From assembly GCA_033239525.1 (NCBI GenBank), contig BSYO01000031.1, positions 1,736,001 through 1,800,000 of the forward strand: DNA of 64,000 nucleotides, given 5' to 3'. This document shows positions 11,680 to 23,142 of the stretch, piece by piece. Each line of letters opens with the position of its first letter. Position 1 is the first letter of the stretch. The notes beneath the pieces were generated by a model. The model was not told the DNA's origin, ran no database searches, and saw only the letters and a list, made by a program, of their open reading frames with translations. The position numbers and the translations under genes are program-made. Source of the stretch: Nepenthes gracilis (taxonomy: Eukaryota > Streptophyta > Magnoliopsida > Caryophyllales > Nepenthaceae).

Positions 11680-12830
11680 ATTAATATATTATAGTGAAAG
11701 ATCATTATCTGAAAGTTTATTACTGCGATGCGATTTTGGCCCCGTCTACAGGAATAAATGTAGATAGCCAACCTTTGGGTCTTGAATAGGAGGTTGGGCC
11801 TTTGATTATGTGGAGAAGGACCACAATTAAGGTTTTGATTAATCGCTCCTTCAACTAGTAATGCTTACTAACTTTAGTCCCTAAAGAAAATGAGTTTTTA
11901 GCATATTTTGACAAATGAGAATAAGAAAGAACAATAAATATATTTTGATGGCTAATGGTAAGAAAAAGATAAGATAAGAAATAGAAGGTTGCATTCATGC
12001 TTATATTATTTCGTCCTGTACAATTTCAAAATCCTACGATATGATTTTAAATATAAATATGTATATGCATGTTCTTTATTAAGTATAGTACCTTACTGAT
12101 TTTTTGGCTCACTCTCTTACTGTTTTTTTGTAACTCCTCAGATAAGTTACACTAGTTCTTTTCAAGCAGTCAAGATCGAAGGATCGAGCTGATTAAAGAA
12201 GTTTACAGTAATAAATTGATGGTTTTTATTGTTGTTTAATAATTTTCGATAATGTCTATTAGACTATATTATATTCAGACATCATTTGGACTATGGTTGA
12301 AGGATCAAATATTGTATTTTAATAGATCAATCAATTTTAGATGATATTATATGATGTTTATGAATTTTGGATAGTTTTTAGACAAATTAGTCTGATATAT
12401 AACAGTTTCGGACTATAATTAGCGACTTTAAATGCTGTGATTTGGCTTTCATTAATGTTTAAGCAGTATTATGGTGCTCAGAATTAGTTCTAGATGTTGT
12501 GATAACTTTGGGTCAGTTAGTGTGTGCTGGATTTGTTATATATGTAGTTAAAATTTATTTTTCAGGTCAGCAGGTCGATAATTGATATCGGTTTAATGAT
12601 GTCAATAATCCTAGATTCATTCAGTTAAGCTTATAAATGTAATAGCTTTCATAGATTATTGTTATATGTCATTTTTTATATTTTAGTAGGTATCATTCCT
12701 TACTCAAGATCCAACGTTATATAACTTTGGATCGGTGTCAGAGCCACCGATAATGTGGCATATATTTGGATCTAGTGTATATGTAAAATGAGTTATGTAT
12801 GAAAATTGTGGTATTAGTAGGAAAATTTAT
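11680..12830 (+). repeat. Second copy of an about 1.1-kb internal LTR duplication
   Basis: This block repeats the order of landmarks seen at 7600-7728 plus 10596-11580: TTAATATATTATA, a C.CGTCTA box, TCTTGAATAG, a (A/G)AT(A/T)AGAAAGAA patch, TTTAG.CTCACTCTCTTACT, and a closing block with CACA/GCCAC and ATATTTGG(A/G)TC. The first copy is the one interrupted by the nested LTR at 7729-10590. Confidence 0.7.
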
Positions 12831-12924
12831 GCTCAATTAGTTAAATTATTAACATTAAATTAAAGAATAATTAAATTATGTCAAGATTTATAACGGATTT
12901 AGGGACATGGTCCGTCACAAAATA

Positions 12925-13865
12925 TCACTTCATTTTATCACTTGTAAAAATAGGTATAGTATTCAAATGTATCTAATATATTAGGATAACCAGATATATA
13001 ATTTTTATTTAATTTCTTATAATAATTCTCAACAAAATATCAAACAGTAGATTCTATAACAAATTATAAAAATTTTTCTCTCTATTGAAAAAAGTACAAG
13101 TCAAAACTTTCCATCCTATAGAAAAGTATTAACTTATAGAGAGATAAAATAGAATTTGATTTAAAATATTTACATAGAATATCACATGTAGAGTCCAATA
13201 TGCAAATTGCATAACTTTTTTTTCACAAATATTTTTATATATAATATGCAATCTTAAAATATTCACTTAATTTGTGAAAAATAAATAAACCTTTTAAATT
13301 TTTGATAACACCTAATAAAATATCAAAATAATCAATAAAAATCACTTACATAAAATAATATTCAAAATAAGGGTGTCAAAAATGGCATGATGTCCAATTA
13401 AACAATATATATATATAAACAAAATCAAAAAAAATTTAAAAATAGACCAAAAAAGGAGTTTAAAAATACTTGTCTTCTACTTCTAATCTTGTAAATCTAA
13501 TACAAAATGGCTCTAAAATCTTCATAGTTCTCTTCCTTTCTGTTCTTCTTTTTCTCCCTCCTTTTTCTCACTCTTCTCTCTCCTTTCTCATGTGAAATGA
13601 CTAATATAGGCGTGCAATCACTTAAATATTGTAATTGATGCACAAGCGCCGGATAAACACGCATCAAGTGCCTCTCCACTGTGCATGCACACATAAGCGC
13701 TACATCAGGTACACCTCAACCGCCAACATTTTGCCTCATCCACGTACTAGTGCCAACATAGATGCCACTACATATGTCACGTATCGCATTCTTATATCTA
13801 TTTTAATTATTAGAAACGTGTGCTTATCTTAACAATCTAATAAATTATAATAAACCATATTACAC
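12925..13865 (-). mobile_element. Reverse-strand LTR fragment of the same broad family
   Basis: Read on the minus strand, the sequence starts TGTAATATGG at 13865, close to the starts at 36506 and 44894. It then passes an A/T-rich stretch, a GC-richer block with GATGTAGCGCTTATGTG (about 13695-13715) and a purine-rich GAGAGAAGAGTGAG patch (about 13560-13585), the order seen in the plus-strand copies. Its 3' part is missing, probably cut by the LTR at 6082-12919. No gene lies here. Confidence 0.5.
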
Positions 13866-15039
13866 AGGATTAAAAATGAGGCCAATTATCAATAGCTCTG
13901 ACATTTATTCGACCATAATATAATGTCAACTTGTGATAAGAAAAGATGCAAACTAAAATTTCAAACTCATCATATAAAAATTATATCAAAACTTATAAAA
14001 TAACCATAAGAAATTTGCGAACATATTTCAAAACTACCAATTCTAAAAACTTATATTTTTGGGATGCTTATAAAGTTAAAGTTCTTGTATCATTATTTAA
14101 ACTAAACCAGTTACATCATTACAGATTACCACATACTTATTGGTTCTTCTTTACTTTTGCTTACTAGGCTTGAACTCTTGCGAAGTATCTGGAGAAAAAA
14201 ACAGAAACAGAGTGAGCTAAATGCTCAATAAGAACATAATAGTTAATGGCATATATATTTATCTTTAAAATAATTTATAAGGAGGAATATGAATTATGAT
14301 GTATGTAAAAATATATATATACTTTTAGAATATTTTCATGATATATTTGGCTTTTCTTTTTCTTGTACTTAATTCTTATTACTTGCCAATACATTCTTAT
14401 ATTACATATCTTGAAGAACTAGAATTAGTAAGCCTTACCAGTTAATGAAGTATTTGATCAATATTTGGATTGTATTCACTCCACAAAATCAAAGGTCAAA
14501 ATCGCATAACACAGTAATGCTTTCTTCCTTATTTACATCCCGAAGATTGGATGGATTGTGTTCACTCCACACAAATCGAAGGCTTTATTTTTCTTATTTT
14601 GCATCCAAAAGATAGGATGGTACTACCTATTATCTCCCAATAAACGGGGCCAAAATTACGCAACGATATTTATTCAGACAACGATCTACACTATAATATC
14701 CTAAGGCATGCCAGATAATACTATCCGCTAAAAAAAATGCTTGGTTCAGTTTTCTTTACTTCTTAAAATTTCGTAGTGGAAGACCTTATTCATAATCTTA
14801 CTTCTTCTTCTTAATTTTCTCATCTTAGAAAAAATTTATATTTTTTCGATATCATATTGGCTTTCACTCATGCATAAACATATCATATACATTTGTAATG
14901 AAATCACAATAAAACACATAGTATATTTTCATAAGAAAATCATATCAATACATAATATAAATTCATATACATTTTAACATGTACTGAACTTATTTTTAGA
15001 CAACATATTATTCAATTTTTAGTTTATAAATTTTATAAT

Positions 15040-16360
15040 TTACCAGTTCACTAACCGATTTGGTTTCATTTCCTCTTTTTAACCGATTTGATCACAAATT
15101 CGATTTATTGATCAGTTCGACTTTTCATAATATTTTGCAGATTACATCATGTGAGTCGGTTCACCATTATCCATATAATAAGTGGTCGGTTCATTATTTT
15201 AAATGAGCATATATAAAAATCGATTCACTTATAATTTAGTTGGTTCATTAGAAATCGGTTCATTTCTAATCTTTAACATCCTATTCTTATAATGGTCAAC
15301 CGGTTTACATGATATATAATTTATTTGTTAGTTTAATATACCATATATGGCCGATTTATTATTTATTTCCTATATAATTCACATTAAATTAGCAAAATAA
15401 GCAATTAGGTGCTATAGGCCGATTCAGACTAATGTTTTGATTGGTTCAAGGGACCGGTTTAGGGTCATTTATTTTTAAGGCTATAATATTGCATTAATAA
15501 GGATGTTTCATCTATTTTGGTGCTTAGTTTAGAGCCGGTTTAGGCAACCAAATTTCATCATTAACAAGGTAGTGTTCTAGCTAATTTAGTGACGATTTAG
15601 GGCCGAATCAATTGCCAATTCAGGTCAAATTTTACCTGTTGTTACTTTAACATTATCTTAACATTCTTAAGTTTGTTTGGGTGCCAGTTGGACCAGTTTA
15701 AGGGCCTGTTTAACTCAATTTCATAGCTGCAATTTTTCAACATTAGCAAAATACTTAGGTTGATTTTGTTACGGGTTCAATGGTCCAATTTAGTGGCCAT
15801 TTCAAAGCATTTTTGGAAACCGTTTTACATAGTGATAGATCGACCCTAGTAATAAATAATATAACCAGGTCGGCTACTGGTTCAACCGATTCATGGCCGG
15901 TTTAGTCTACCAAAGTAGACTGCCAGATTTGCATCAGCATCAGCATCAGCAAGGATGTCGGGGTAGGTTTTGTTGCTCATTTGGGGATCCGATTCAATAA
16001 TCCCTTCAACCCATTTTCATAAGAAAATTTTACACAATCTTAATAAGAGTCTTAACTAATTGGTGACTAATTTTCAGCCAGTTTGGTAGTCGGATGGAGG
16101 CCGGTTCAGCCTGATTTTTCCAAACTACCAATTTCAGTATCAGTATACAGGGGTTAGTCCAATTGTTATTTTGGGTCCGGTTCAGTGGTTAAATCACTAT
16201 GAAAAATTACTTTCCATACCTTTTCAAAATCAGCACAAAATTTTGGACCAGATCAAATAAATTTTCTATTTTTATTTTTGCCCGATTCAAAGTTATGTAC
16301 TACTCTTTCATGCACAGCTCTACTTCTGGCCGGTTCAACGACGCTTTCTTTTCTTTGACC
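15040..16360. repeat. Region dense in CCGGTTYA-like motifs
   Basis: Variants of CCGGTTTA, CCGGTTCA and CGATTTGG recur at irregular spacing, for example near 15300, 15455, 15535, 15895, 16100, 16180 and 16330. The spacing is not a clean tandem period. It looks like a degenerate array inside the reverse-strand LTR. Confidence 0.6.
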
Positions 16361-16569
16361 TGAATCTGTCAAATTTTGAGCAGATAAAATTTTGCCAATT
16401 TTATGGAATAATGTTGGTTCATTAAAGTGTCTTACATAATTTTTGTAGAGCTTGAATCGGCCTAAAAATTTGTTGAAAACAGTAGCCAAAGTCAGCACCT
16501 ATAGCTGCTCTGTTATCATTATGTTCAATCTGCCAGTCTACTTTGTTTCCATTGAAACGGCCGGTTTTG

Positions 16570-16845
16570 TGAAGAATTATTCCAAAATAAAAATATGGTG
16601 ATTTATCCAACATATTAAAGTTTCTTCGCTAAAATGATCATGGGATTAATCGACCATTAACAGTTTAAAAAAATTAGCATATCAGCAAATATAACAACCG
16701 ATTGTAGAACCAACTTCATGATACATGTTTCTAAATTTTGGCTATTTTAGTATGGTAATGGTAAAGATTATTCCAAAACAAAAATATGGTAATTTAGCTA
16801 ACATCTTAAAATATTTTCAATAAAAATTTCATGGCATAAATCGAT
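16570..16845 (+). repeat. Direct repeat of about 90 bp
   Basis: ATTATTCCAAAATAAAAATA at about 16577 recurs as ATTATTCCAAAACAAAAATA at about 16769, each followed by TGG.GATTTA or TGGTAATTTA, a CCAACAT/CTAACAT box, and CATGG...AATCGA. The two copies are about 190 bp apart. Confidence 0.75.
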
Positions 16846-18130
16846 CAAATGAAGTGTGAAAAGATTCGGATATGAGCAAGGTGTAGCAGAGTTTAGCAAC
16901 AGAGTCCCATTTTGACATATTGCTGAACTTTGCTCATTCTAACATAGATTCGGTAGGATTTTTAAGTATTGGACCTACAATACTTCAAATTAAGATCAAG
17001 AATTCAACAACAAATCAAATAGGGAGAGAAGTTCTTACCCGAATTAATGTAGAAAAAATGTTGAAGCTTCTTCTCAAAACTGTCGAGCAGCTTCTCGGCT
17101 CTACTTTTCTCACTATGTTGGTCAGCTCTTTCTCCCGATTTTCCCTCCGTTTTTTCTTTTTTTTTTTTTTATGGATTTCTAGATATATTTTTTTCCTAAA
17201 ATGCTTAGTCATTGGTTAAATTTTTTGGTGCTACCACCTGCCCCATAAGGTGACGAATTCTCAACTGCTCAAGGGATGATTTAGCCATGCAAAATGCCAA
17301 GTTGTTGCTCCCTCCTTAAGCCACTTGTTGGAACTTCATTGGTAGTTAATTGGATACATGTTAAGCCTTCTTGAGTGCCTTGTGTCCTCCAAATTTATCC
17401 ATGTAAAAATTATATTAAAAAAAGAGGGAAACATGGAGGGTGTGTGTGTTGTGTGAGTAGCTGCCATGGGGGCTTGCTGATTTTTGATGATTTTCAACTT
17501 ATTTGGGTGTTGTAATATATATAAGTTTGTTTAATTAATTTAATTTAGACTATATTTAATCAATCCGTCCAAATTCAGTTATTAATCGTGTGCAAATTCG
17601 ATGACCAGGTTATCTTATTGTCAACAGAAATTAATTTGATTATTAATCAATTTGCAAATTTAATAACCAAATTACTTCTGTATCATACATTCGAGCATTT
17701 ATTAACCAAATATGGAATCGATTTCATCAAATAATTTTTTTCGCATTTCAGTGTGAGTTCTTGATTTCTAACTTGTACTATTCATTAATCTTAATTTTGC
17801 ATAAATTAATTTAGTTTATCGAATTAGGAATAATGAAACCTCAGTCCTTACATCATAGTATAAACCGCATACGAGCACTCCTCAAACACACATTAAGCAA
17901 CACTATTCTACAACAACTACGTGTATGAGTGCCCCCAAAGCGTATATCAAATGTGTAGCTTCTATCTCAGACACATACGGTTGCAAAGTGAGGGCCCTTC
18001 AAGCGCTCAGTCTAATGCCAAAATTTAATTTCTCCTCAAATTTTCATTAAGTAATTATTTTTAAGTTAATCTAAAATTATATTAATGACATTAAATATTA
18101 ATAATGAAAACAAGGCATTATAACCTCAGA

Positions 18131-18806
18131 GATGATATAGTGCTCATTTATTTTTATATTCCTTTGAGGAGTAAGCTATTATAGATGGATAGAGATTAGG
18201 AGACCTATAATGCTGAGAGCATTTGTCTCCCACTTCTGACAGCTAAATGAGATGTTATATCATTAAAAATATCTTTTTGATATAATGAGTTATAATTTTA
18301 CATTAATTAACTATATAATCAAATCTAAATACGAGTTTTGTGGGACCTCCCACAAATAGCATTTTAAATGTCAAATATTTGGGAAAGGTTTGAAATAAGA
18401 GAAATATTTAAAAAGTTTTAATTATTTTTATAATATTATCGAATGACGTAATATATATTAATTAATTTGTTTTTATATGAGCTATTTATTATGAATAAAT
18501 AAATGAGATAATACATTATCGAATATATCTAAAAAATTAATAAATAGTCTCCTCCTAATACTACTTTTTGAAACAAATCATTGCATATCGACCTTAAATT
18601 ATAATTGGAATACAAAGTAACTCACATATTAAGATTTTCAATTCAAAATTAATCAGCATTTCCTTTGTTGAGTATGCAGAAAATTAATAATTAATAATCA
18701 AAATAATTATTAATTAATCAAATTAATTTTCAATCTACGGTATAATTAATTTAGTTAGCCGCGAGGGGAATAAATGTTCTCTGCCAAACTATAGGGGAGG
18801 CCATTA

Positions 18807-18855
<49 letters not shown>

Positions 18856-19756
18856 CAACGAGAATTTAATTTTATGGTTGATCTTCATAATGAAATGGCT
18901 TGTTGTAGTTGGCTTTGAATTTTTAAGGCCTTGTTTGGTATGTTATATTTAGAATTTCTAGGATTTTTCTTCATCAAGGGAAACAGTTACCAGAATATTA
19001 ATTAATGGCCTATATTTTGAAGGAGAAAATATAAATCAAATTTTAGTTATATTTTGATCATATCCTCCTTTAATTACTATTATTATTATTATTATTCTAA
19101 AAATTAGACTATATTATCTGTTATATAATTAAAATATATCTTTATACTATAAAAAGATAACATTAATAAAATTATTATAATATTATCTTAATCTCTATCT
19201 TATATTAATTTTCAAATAATCTCAATATTAGAATATTAAGATAACATGTGACTTGGGATGACCATTACAAAAACTCATTATAAAGTAATAACCTTTTCTT
19301 CTTTTTTTAATGATGATTTTTCGGAGGTTGTTTTGAAATCTTATAAAAAATACTTTAAGATGAAAATTTTATTTAAAGTTGTTTATTTAATATTATAAAA
19401 AATAGATGAATTATCATCAATATTTTTTTATTTTCAAAAAAATTGATGAAAATTTTATTTATTATTATAAAAAAAATTTAAGTATAATTATCATTAATAT
19501 TTTTTTATTTTTAAATATTAACATTTAAATTTTGATCCAATAATTTTCTTTAAAAATTAGGATCCCTTATTTTCAACATACATATCTGTTTTTATGTGAG
19601 CATATTAAAATTAATAAATAAATAAAATATCACGTCAATAGAAATATCACAAAAATAGCTATGAGGTATTTCTCTAACATAATTTTTTTGATAAACCATA
19701 CTTAAAATTACCCTATAACAATGAATCTTAAACCCCACGTATGTGCACATATATAT
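18131..19756. other. Intergenic DNA with an (AAT)n microsatellite
   Basis: No gene is seen. A perfect AAT microsatellite runs at about 18809-18855. Near 18930, CCTTGTTTGGTATG resembles the terminal sequence of plant MITEs. The block 19050-19280 is a copy of a short interspersed repeat also found at 22220-22415. Confidence 0.6.
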
Positions 19757-19988
19757 GAGTCCGGAGATAATGTTTTACGTACGGGTGAAGTGGGATCCCA
19801 CTTTGTCCATCTGGGCAGTCAGGTTGTGCCGTCTGTTGAAACCGACTACCCAAATTTATTTATAATACAAATTTTTAAAAAATAAAATAAATCCAAGTGG
19901 TCAGTTTCAGCAGACATCGCAGTCCGATCGCCCGAACCAGGAAAGTAGGATCATACTTTTCCCGTATGCGAAATAGGATCCCCAACTG
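19757..19988. mobile_element. Mutator-like MITE with about 80-100-bp inverted arms
   Basis: The left arm (from 19757, with TACGGGTGAAGTGGGATCC) pairs with the reverse complement of the right arm (ending 19988, with TACGGGAAAAGTATGATCC). Pairing continues through GGGCAGTCAGG / GGGCGATCGGA and CTGTTGAAACCGAC / CTGCTGAAACTGAC. A loop of about 30-40 bp of A/T separates them. Flanks ACATATATAT (19747-19756) and ACATATACAT (19989-19998) agree at 9 of 10 positions, fitting the 9-10-bp duplications of Mutator-like elements. No coding capacity. Confidence 0.8.
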
Positions 19989-21025
19989 ACATATACATAC
20001 ACACACTAAATTTGATGTGATTATTCTACCAACTAAGCTCCATTATCATTCTAATAATCAGGATTGAGTAATAAAAAACAGATGATAAAAATTAAATTAG
20101 ATTACTAAAATTCAAAACATATCTCAACAATTCATTTCTTATCACTCTATTCTGACCATTTAAATGATAACAGAGTTCAGTTAATAGGAGAAACCTAATA
20201 AAAATATACATATGCCTAAATTTTAATACATATACATATATATGCGTATAAATGTACTTGTATAAATGCATAAATGTACGCATATATACGTATATATTTA
20301 CATGTATGCATGATTACACCCAGTGCTTAGAGCAATGAATGAAGAGCATCGTCCCTTCTGCTCCCTGCGTAATTGCATTGCATTACTTACTCTATATTTT
20401 CCTCTTCTGCACGTCTCAAATCGGGGCTGCTGCAGGGGAGTGAGTGACAATCTTTCTTTATATATATTTTTTATTTAATAAATTTTAATTTAATGAGTGA
20501 GATTAAAATTTTTTTATAAATTAGATTTTCATTGTTTTCTGTCTCATAGTTTAAATATTTTGATAATTTAAAATATGAAAAATTTTTATATTATATTTTT
20601 AAAAATATTAAACATTATTCGTTAAATATTTGTCGGACCGATGTGTGGAATGTGACCTTAATTAGCACAGCTCTCCTTGGATTTGGGGGCATATGTCCTT
20701 TTAAAGAGATATACTTGGTAAATTTTTTATCTTGAATAAAAATTTAATAGTAAATATTTAATATATAAAAAATTATATATATGGATTTGGGGGCATAATA
20801 TTTTTACAATATTAAAACTTACTACATATTTAACTTAATAATAAAATAATTTTTAAAAAATGATAAAATAATTTTTTTTAATATTAAATATTATTCGTTA
20901 TATTTTTTCTCATCAAATTAATAAAACTGAGCTCGCTTCCTTGGGACTTTTCCCCCAACAATTAATACATTTCCTGAACTTCCAATTCAATCTCTCATCA
21001 GCTCCTTCTCCCCTTCCATTTCTCT

Positions 21026-21028
<3 letters not shown>
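19989..21028. other. Upstream region of the GIR1-like gene
   Basis: AT-rich, without a coding block. It includes tandem-looking ATATAC/GTATAT runs near 20220-20310. The phrase ATTTGGGGGCATA occurs twice (20679-20691 and 20784-20796), pointing to a small local duplication. I could not fix a promoter: the only TATA-like string near the gene abuts the start codon. Confidence 0.45.

Positions 21029-21057
<29 letters not shown>
21029..21057 (+). repeat. (CT)n microsatellite in the probable 5' leader
   Basis: An uninterrupted CT run of about 28 bases lies 60 bases upstream of the GIR1-like ATG. More CT-rich sequence follows up to 21110. CT-rich leaders are common in plant transcripts. Confidence 0.9.
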
Positions 21058-21059
<2 letters not shown>

Positions 21060-21116
21060 CATAATTTAATTAAGCTTTAAAGGAGGGAATCTCTCGTCGC
21101 TCTTTCTCTCTATATA

Positions 21117-21773
21117 ATGGCAGTGGATGTTGAAAACCAACCACCACATCAATCACTCCTTGTTAGTGGCGGAGCTGCAACTTCTGGCGGTCCTAGCGGT
21201 GGCGTTGCCCTAACACACCTTCCTCGCCGCCCACCACCTCCAGTCACTCTCAATCTCTTTGACACCAAGGAGTTCAAACACCCTTCACCCCTTAAAACAA
21301 AGGTATCAGATCATATAATTTCTATTTTTCCTATTTTATATTAAACAATGTCAATAATATTAAACCGTGGTGTTACGGTTTTGGTTTGTTTTTCTAAGGA
21401 AGGAGAGAATCAAAGTTGGAAGAATATAAAAGCCATCATGGATCCAAGAAATAGGAATGACCCGAAACTCGACTTAAAGCTTAACCTTTTGCCGTCGAGG
21501 GGCTCGGCAAGTATGGCATTGGAGTCGCCAAGCCGATCGGCACCGGCATCGCCAATGAGTTCGTGCGTGTCATCTGACGAATACTCGTCGAGCCCCGAGG
21601 CCATACCGATGGTCCTCGTCGGGTGTCCGAGGTGCTTTATGTATGTCATGCTGTCCGAAAAAGACCCCAGATGCCCGAAATGCAAGAGCACTGTCTTGCT
21701 TAATTTCCTGCACAATGCCGCCGCCGCCGCGCCTGCCACCACTTCCGCCGCCAAGAAGACTAGGAAGAGCTGA
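21117..21773 (+). CDS. GIR1/GIR2-like EAR-motif repressor, two exons
   Basis: Exon 1 is 21117-21302 and exon 2 is 21399-21773, joined in phase 0 by a 96-bp GT..AG intron, giving 186 residues. The exon-2 part matches plant GL2-INTERACTING REPRESSOR 1/2. It has an EAR repression motif LDLKLNL, a Ser-rich segment (SPSRSAPASPMSSCVSSDEY), then the conserved MVLVGCPRCFMYVMLSE and CPKCKSTVLL with two CPxC pairs that could bind zinc, and a basic KKTRKS tail. GIR proteins are small nuclear adaptors that recruit TOPLESS co-repressors and act with GL2 in root-hair control. Known GIR proteins are about the length of the exon-2 part alone. The internal ATG at 21438 would give a 111-residue protein aligned with them, so exon 1 adds a Pro-rich extension (RRPPPPVTLNLFD) of unknown role. 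Either start is possible. No disabling mutation is seen. Confidence 0.85.
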
Positions 21774-22219
21774 CATGCAAGCTAGGGAGCATCTAGTTAT
21801 ATGCTGTTGTTAGTATCTATGCTAGTTTCACCTTCTTTTTCCTGGTAGTTGGACCCGTTCCTCTGTTTTTTTTTTTCTCTAAAAAAAAGAGAATTTTTTT
21901 TTTCTAGTTCTAGAAAATGGGCATGTAGCAATGGATCAATGCAGGCTTTATCTTCTAAAAAAAATGGAACCCATTTTTCTTTTAATTTGAATCATTTATT
22001 TTAAAATATATAATTTATAATTTAATTATTTTTAAAAAATTAAAAATTAATTAAAATTAGTTATAAAATTATGATTATTTATCTAAAAATAAATAGTTTA
22101 GATTAAAAAAATAAGTTTTATATTTTTTTAAGAGATGAAACTCTCCAGTTACATATAGCAGTGGCGCTTTTTGCCTATTGTTTTACTGGATATAAGGATT
22201 TTGCATGTATAACTGAAAT

Positions 22220-22415
22220 TTTGTCATGATACTTTTAAATATTAGATTTTAATATTATTTTAGTATTTAAGACTAATTTATAAGTTATAGAGAATAAAAA
22301 AATAAGATAATAATTTAATATATTTTTTTAATCTCTATCTTTTATATTATAATAATAAATCTCAATACTAAAATATAACAAAGAATGCTATCTGAAATAA
22401 CCATCACAAAACTCA
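22220..22415 (+). repeat. Short interspersed AT-rich repeat, second copy
   Basis: Shares with 19050-19280 a block around TTAATCTCTATCTT, then AAT.TCAATA, and a closing (A/T)GACCAT(T/C)AC or AACCATCAC next to AAAACTCA. Class unknown; perhaps a MITE. Confidence 0.5.
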
Positions 22416-22926
22416 CATAAATCTAGTATGTGAAAATAGGCTTTCAACTCTAATAGACAGACAAAATGTTATATCAGTCTATGTTCCAAATAAATAATTT
22501 AAAAAATATATCATTATAGTATATTTTTACAACTAATTTCATTTAATCATATATTAAAAAAATAATATTTTTTTTAATAATTATATTTTAATTATAAATA
22601 TACTGTTTTATTTCACCAAATTTCCTATCTCTGTGGATCACTGGTTAGTTCATGCGACTGCTGGTTATTAGTGGCAAGTAACAAACAGAAATTTTACTGA
22701 TGTAAGTCTGCTCAGAGAGAAAGAATATTGGGATGCTTTTAAATATTAATTTTTTTTATTTTTAAAATAAATGAGATATATCTCGATAATAAAAAAATAT
22801 TAATATTAAAATAACACAAAAATAAAAATATTTTTTGAATCTTTATTTTTGATACTTTTAAAATCATATTAACTAGTTTTTCCTGTAAGTATATTGCATA
22901 AATCAGAAGTCTATACAAACTAAAAT

Positions 22927-23142
22927 GAAAGCCAGCCTGACTTGGAAACCTCCGAAACAGACATCAAACCTAACCCCGAGAGTGCCAAAATCTCAAAAAT
23001 CACACAGCTCTTCAACACCCAATACAAGAGGAAATTAAGGAAATCAAAATCGAAATCAGGGCGAGAGACAACACTGAGGAACAAAGACATTGTCCATAAC
23101 TCGAGAGCAATATCCCCTTCAAAATCAGTTGATGCCACATAC
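22927..23142 (+). other. Unrecognised coding-like segment ending at an LTR insertion site
   Basis: A GC-richer segment in AT-rich surroundings. One plus frame is open from 22924 (just after a TAA at 22921) to the target duplication at 23138-23142. It is rich in Lys, Ser and Thr and contains KRKLRKSKSKS, which is low complexity. The same frame would stay open for some 20 codons past the insertion on the far side (25576 onward) if the solo LTR were absent. I do not recognise the product. It may be an exon of a lost gene or chance. Confidence 0.3.

Larger units (their letters stand above)
6082..12919 (+). mobile_element. Long solo LTR of a Ty3/gypsy-type family, interrupted by another solo LTR
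   Basis: The left end (TATAAGGCCTGAGTCC) matches the start shared by other LTRs here (23143, 32850), and the right end is GTCCGTCACA. Both sides are followed by AAATA (6077-6081 and 12920-12924), a possible 5-bp target duplication, weak alone because it is AT-only. Internal landmarks shared with the other copies include a GAGAGAGG-rich patch near 6730-6780, then AAGTGCATCT, TTAATATATTATA, CCTCGTCTA and TCTTGAATAG. After removing the nested LTR and its duplication the length is about 3.97 kb, inflated by two internal tandem duplications. No internal coding region is present, so it is a solo LTR. Confidence 0.75.
13932..18130 (-). mobile_element. Reverse-strand long LTR, boundaries uncertain
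   Basis: The left end TGTGATAAG is the reverse complement of an LTR 3' end (..TTATCACA). Near 14195-14215 GAGTGAGCTAAATGCTC mirrors the GAGTATTTGGCTCACT landmark of the plus-strand copies, and 14640-14710 mirrors their CCCCGT and TATTATAGT boxes. A start-like block (minus strand TGTAAGGACTGAGGTTTC) lies at 17852, and a second start-like block (TGAGGTTATAATG) near 18130. This recalls the duplicated 5' part of the LTR at 6082. I could not find a matching target duplication, so the ends are approximate. No coding region is visible. Confidence 0.55.

Noticed and set aside
13497..13832. Overlapping plus and minus frames of 65 codons
   Set aside because: They sit in the purine-rich and GC-richer part of a reverse-strand LTR fragment and show no coding features.
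13927..17266. CAACT on both sides of the reverse-strand LTR (13927-13931 and 17262-17266)
   Set aside because: The right copy is preceded by GAATTCT, which does not fit the family terminus, and LTR-like sequence continues to at least 17852. Probably a chance 5-mer.
21410..21776. Minus-strand frames of 68 and 114 codons
   Set aside because: Shadows of GIR1-like exon 2; the plus-strand product has a clear family match.
22920..23138. Minus-strand frame with hydrophobic stretches, possibly a membrane protein
   Set aside because: It is the complement of a Lys-rich plus frame, which automatically reads as Phe/Leu-rich. No independent support.
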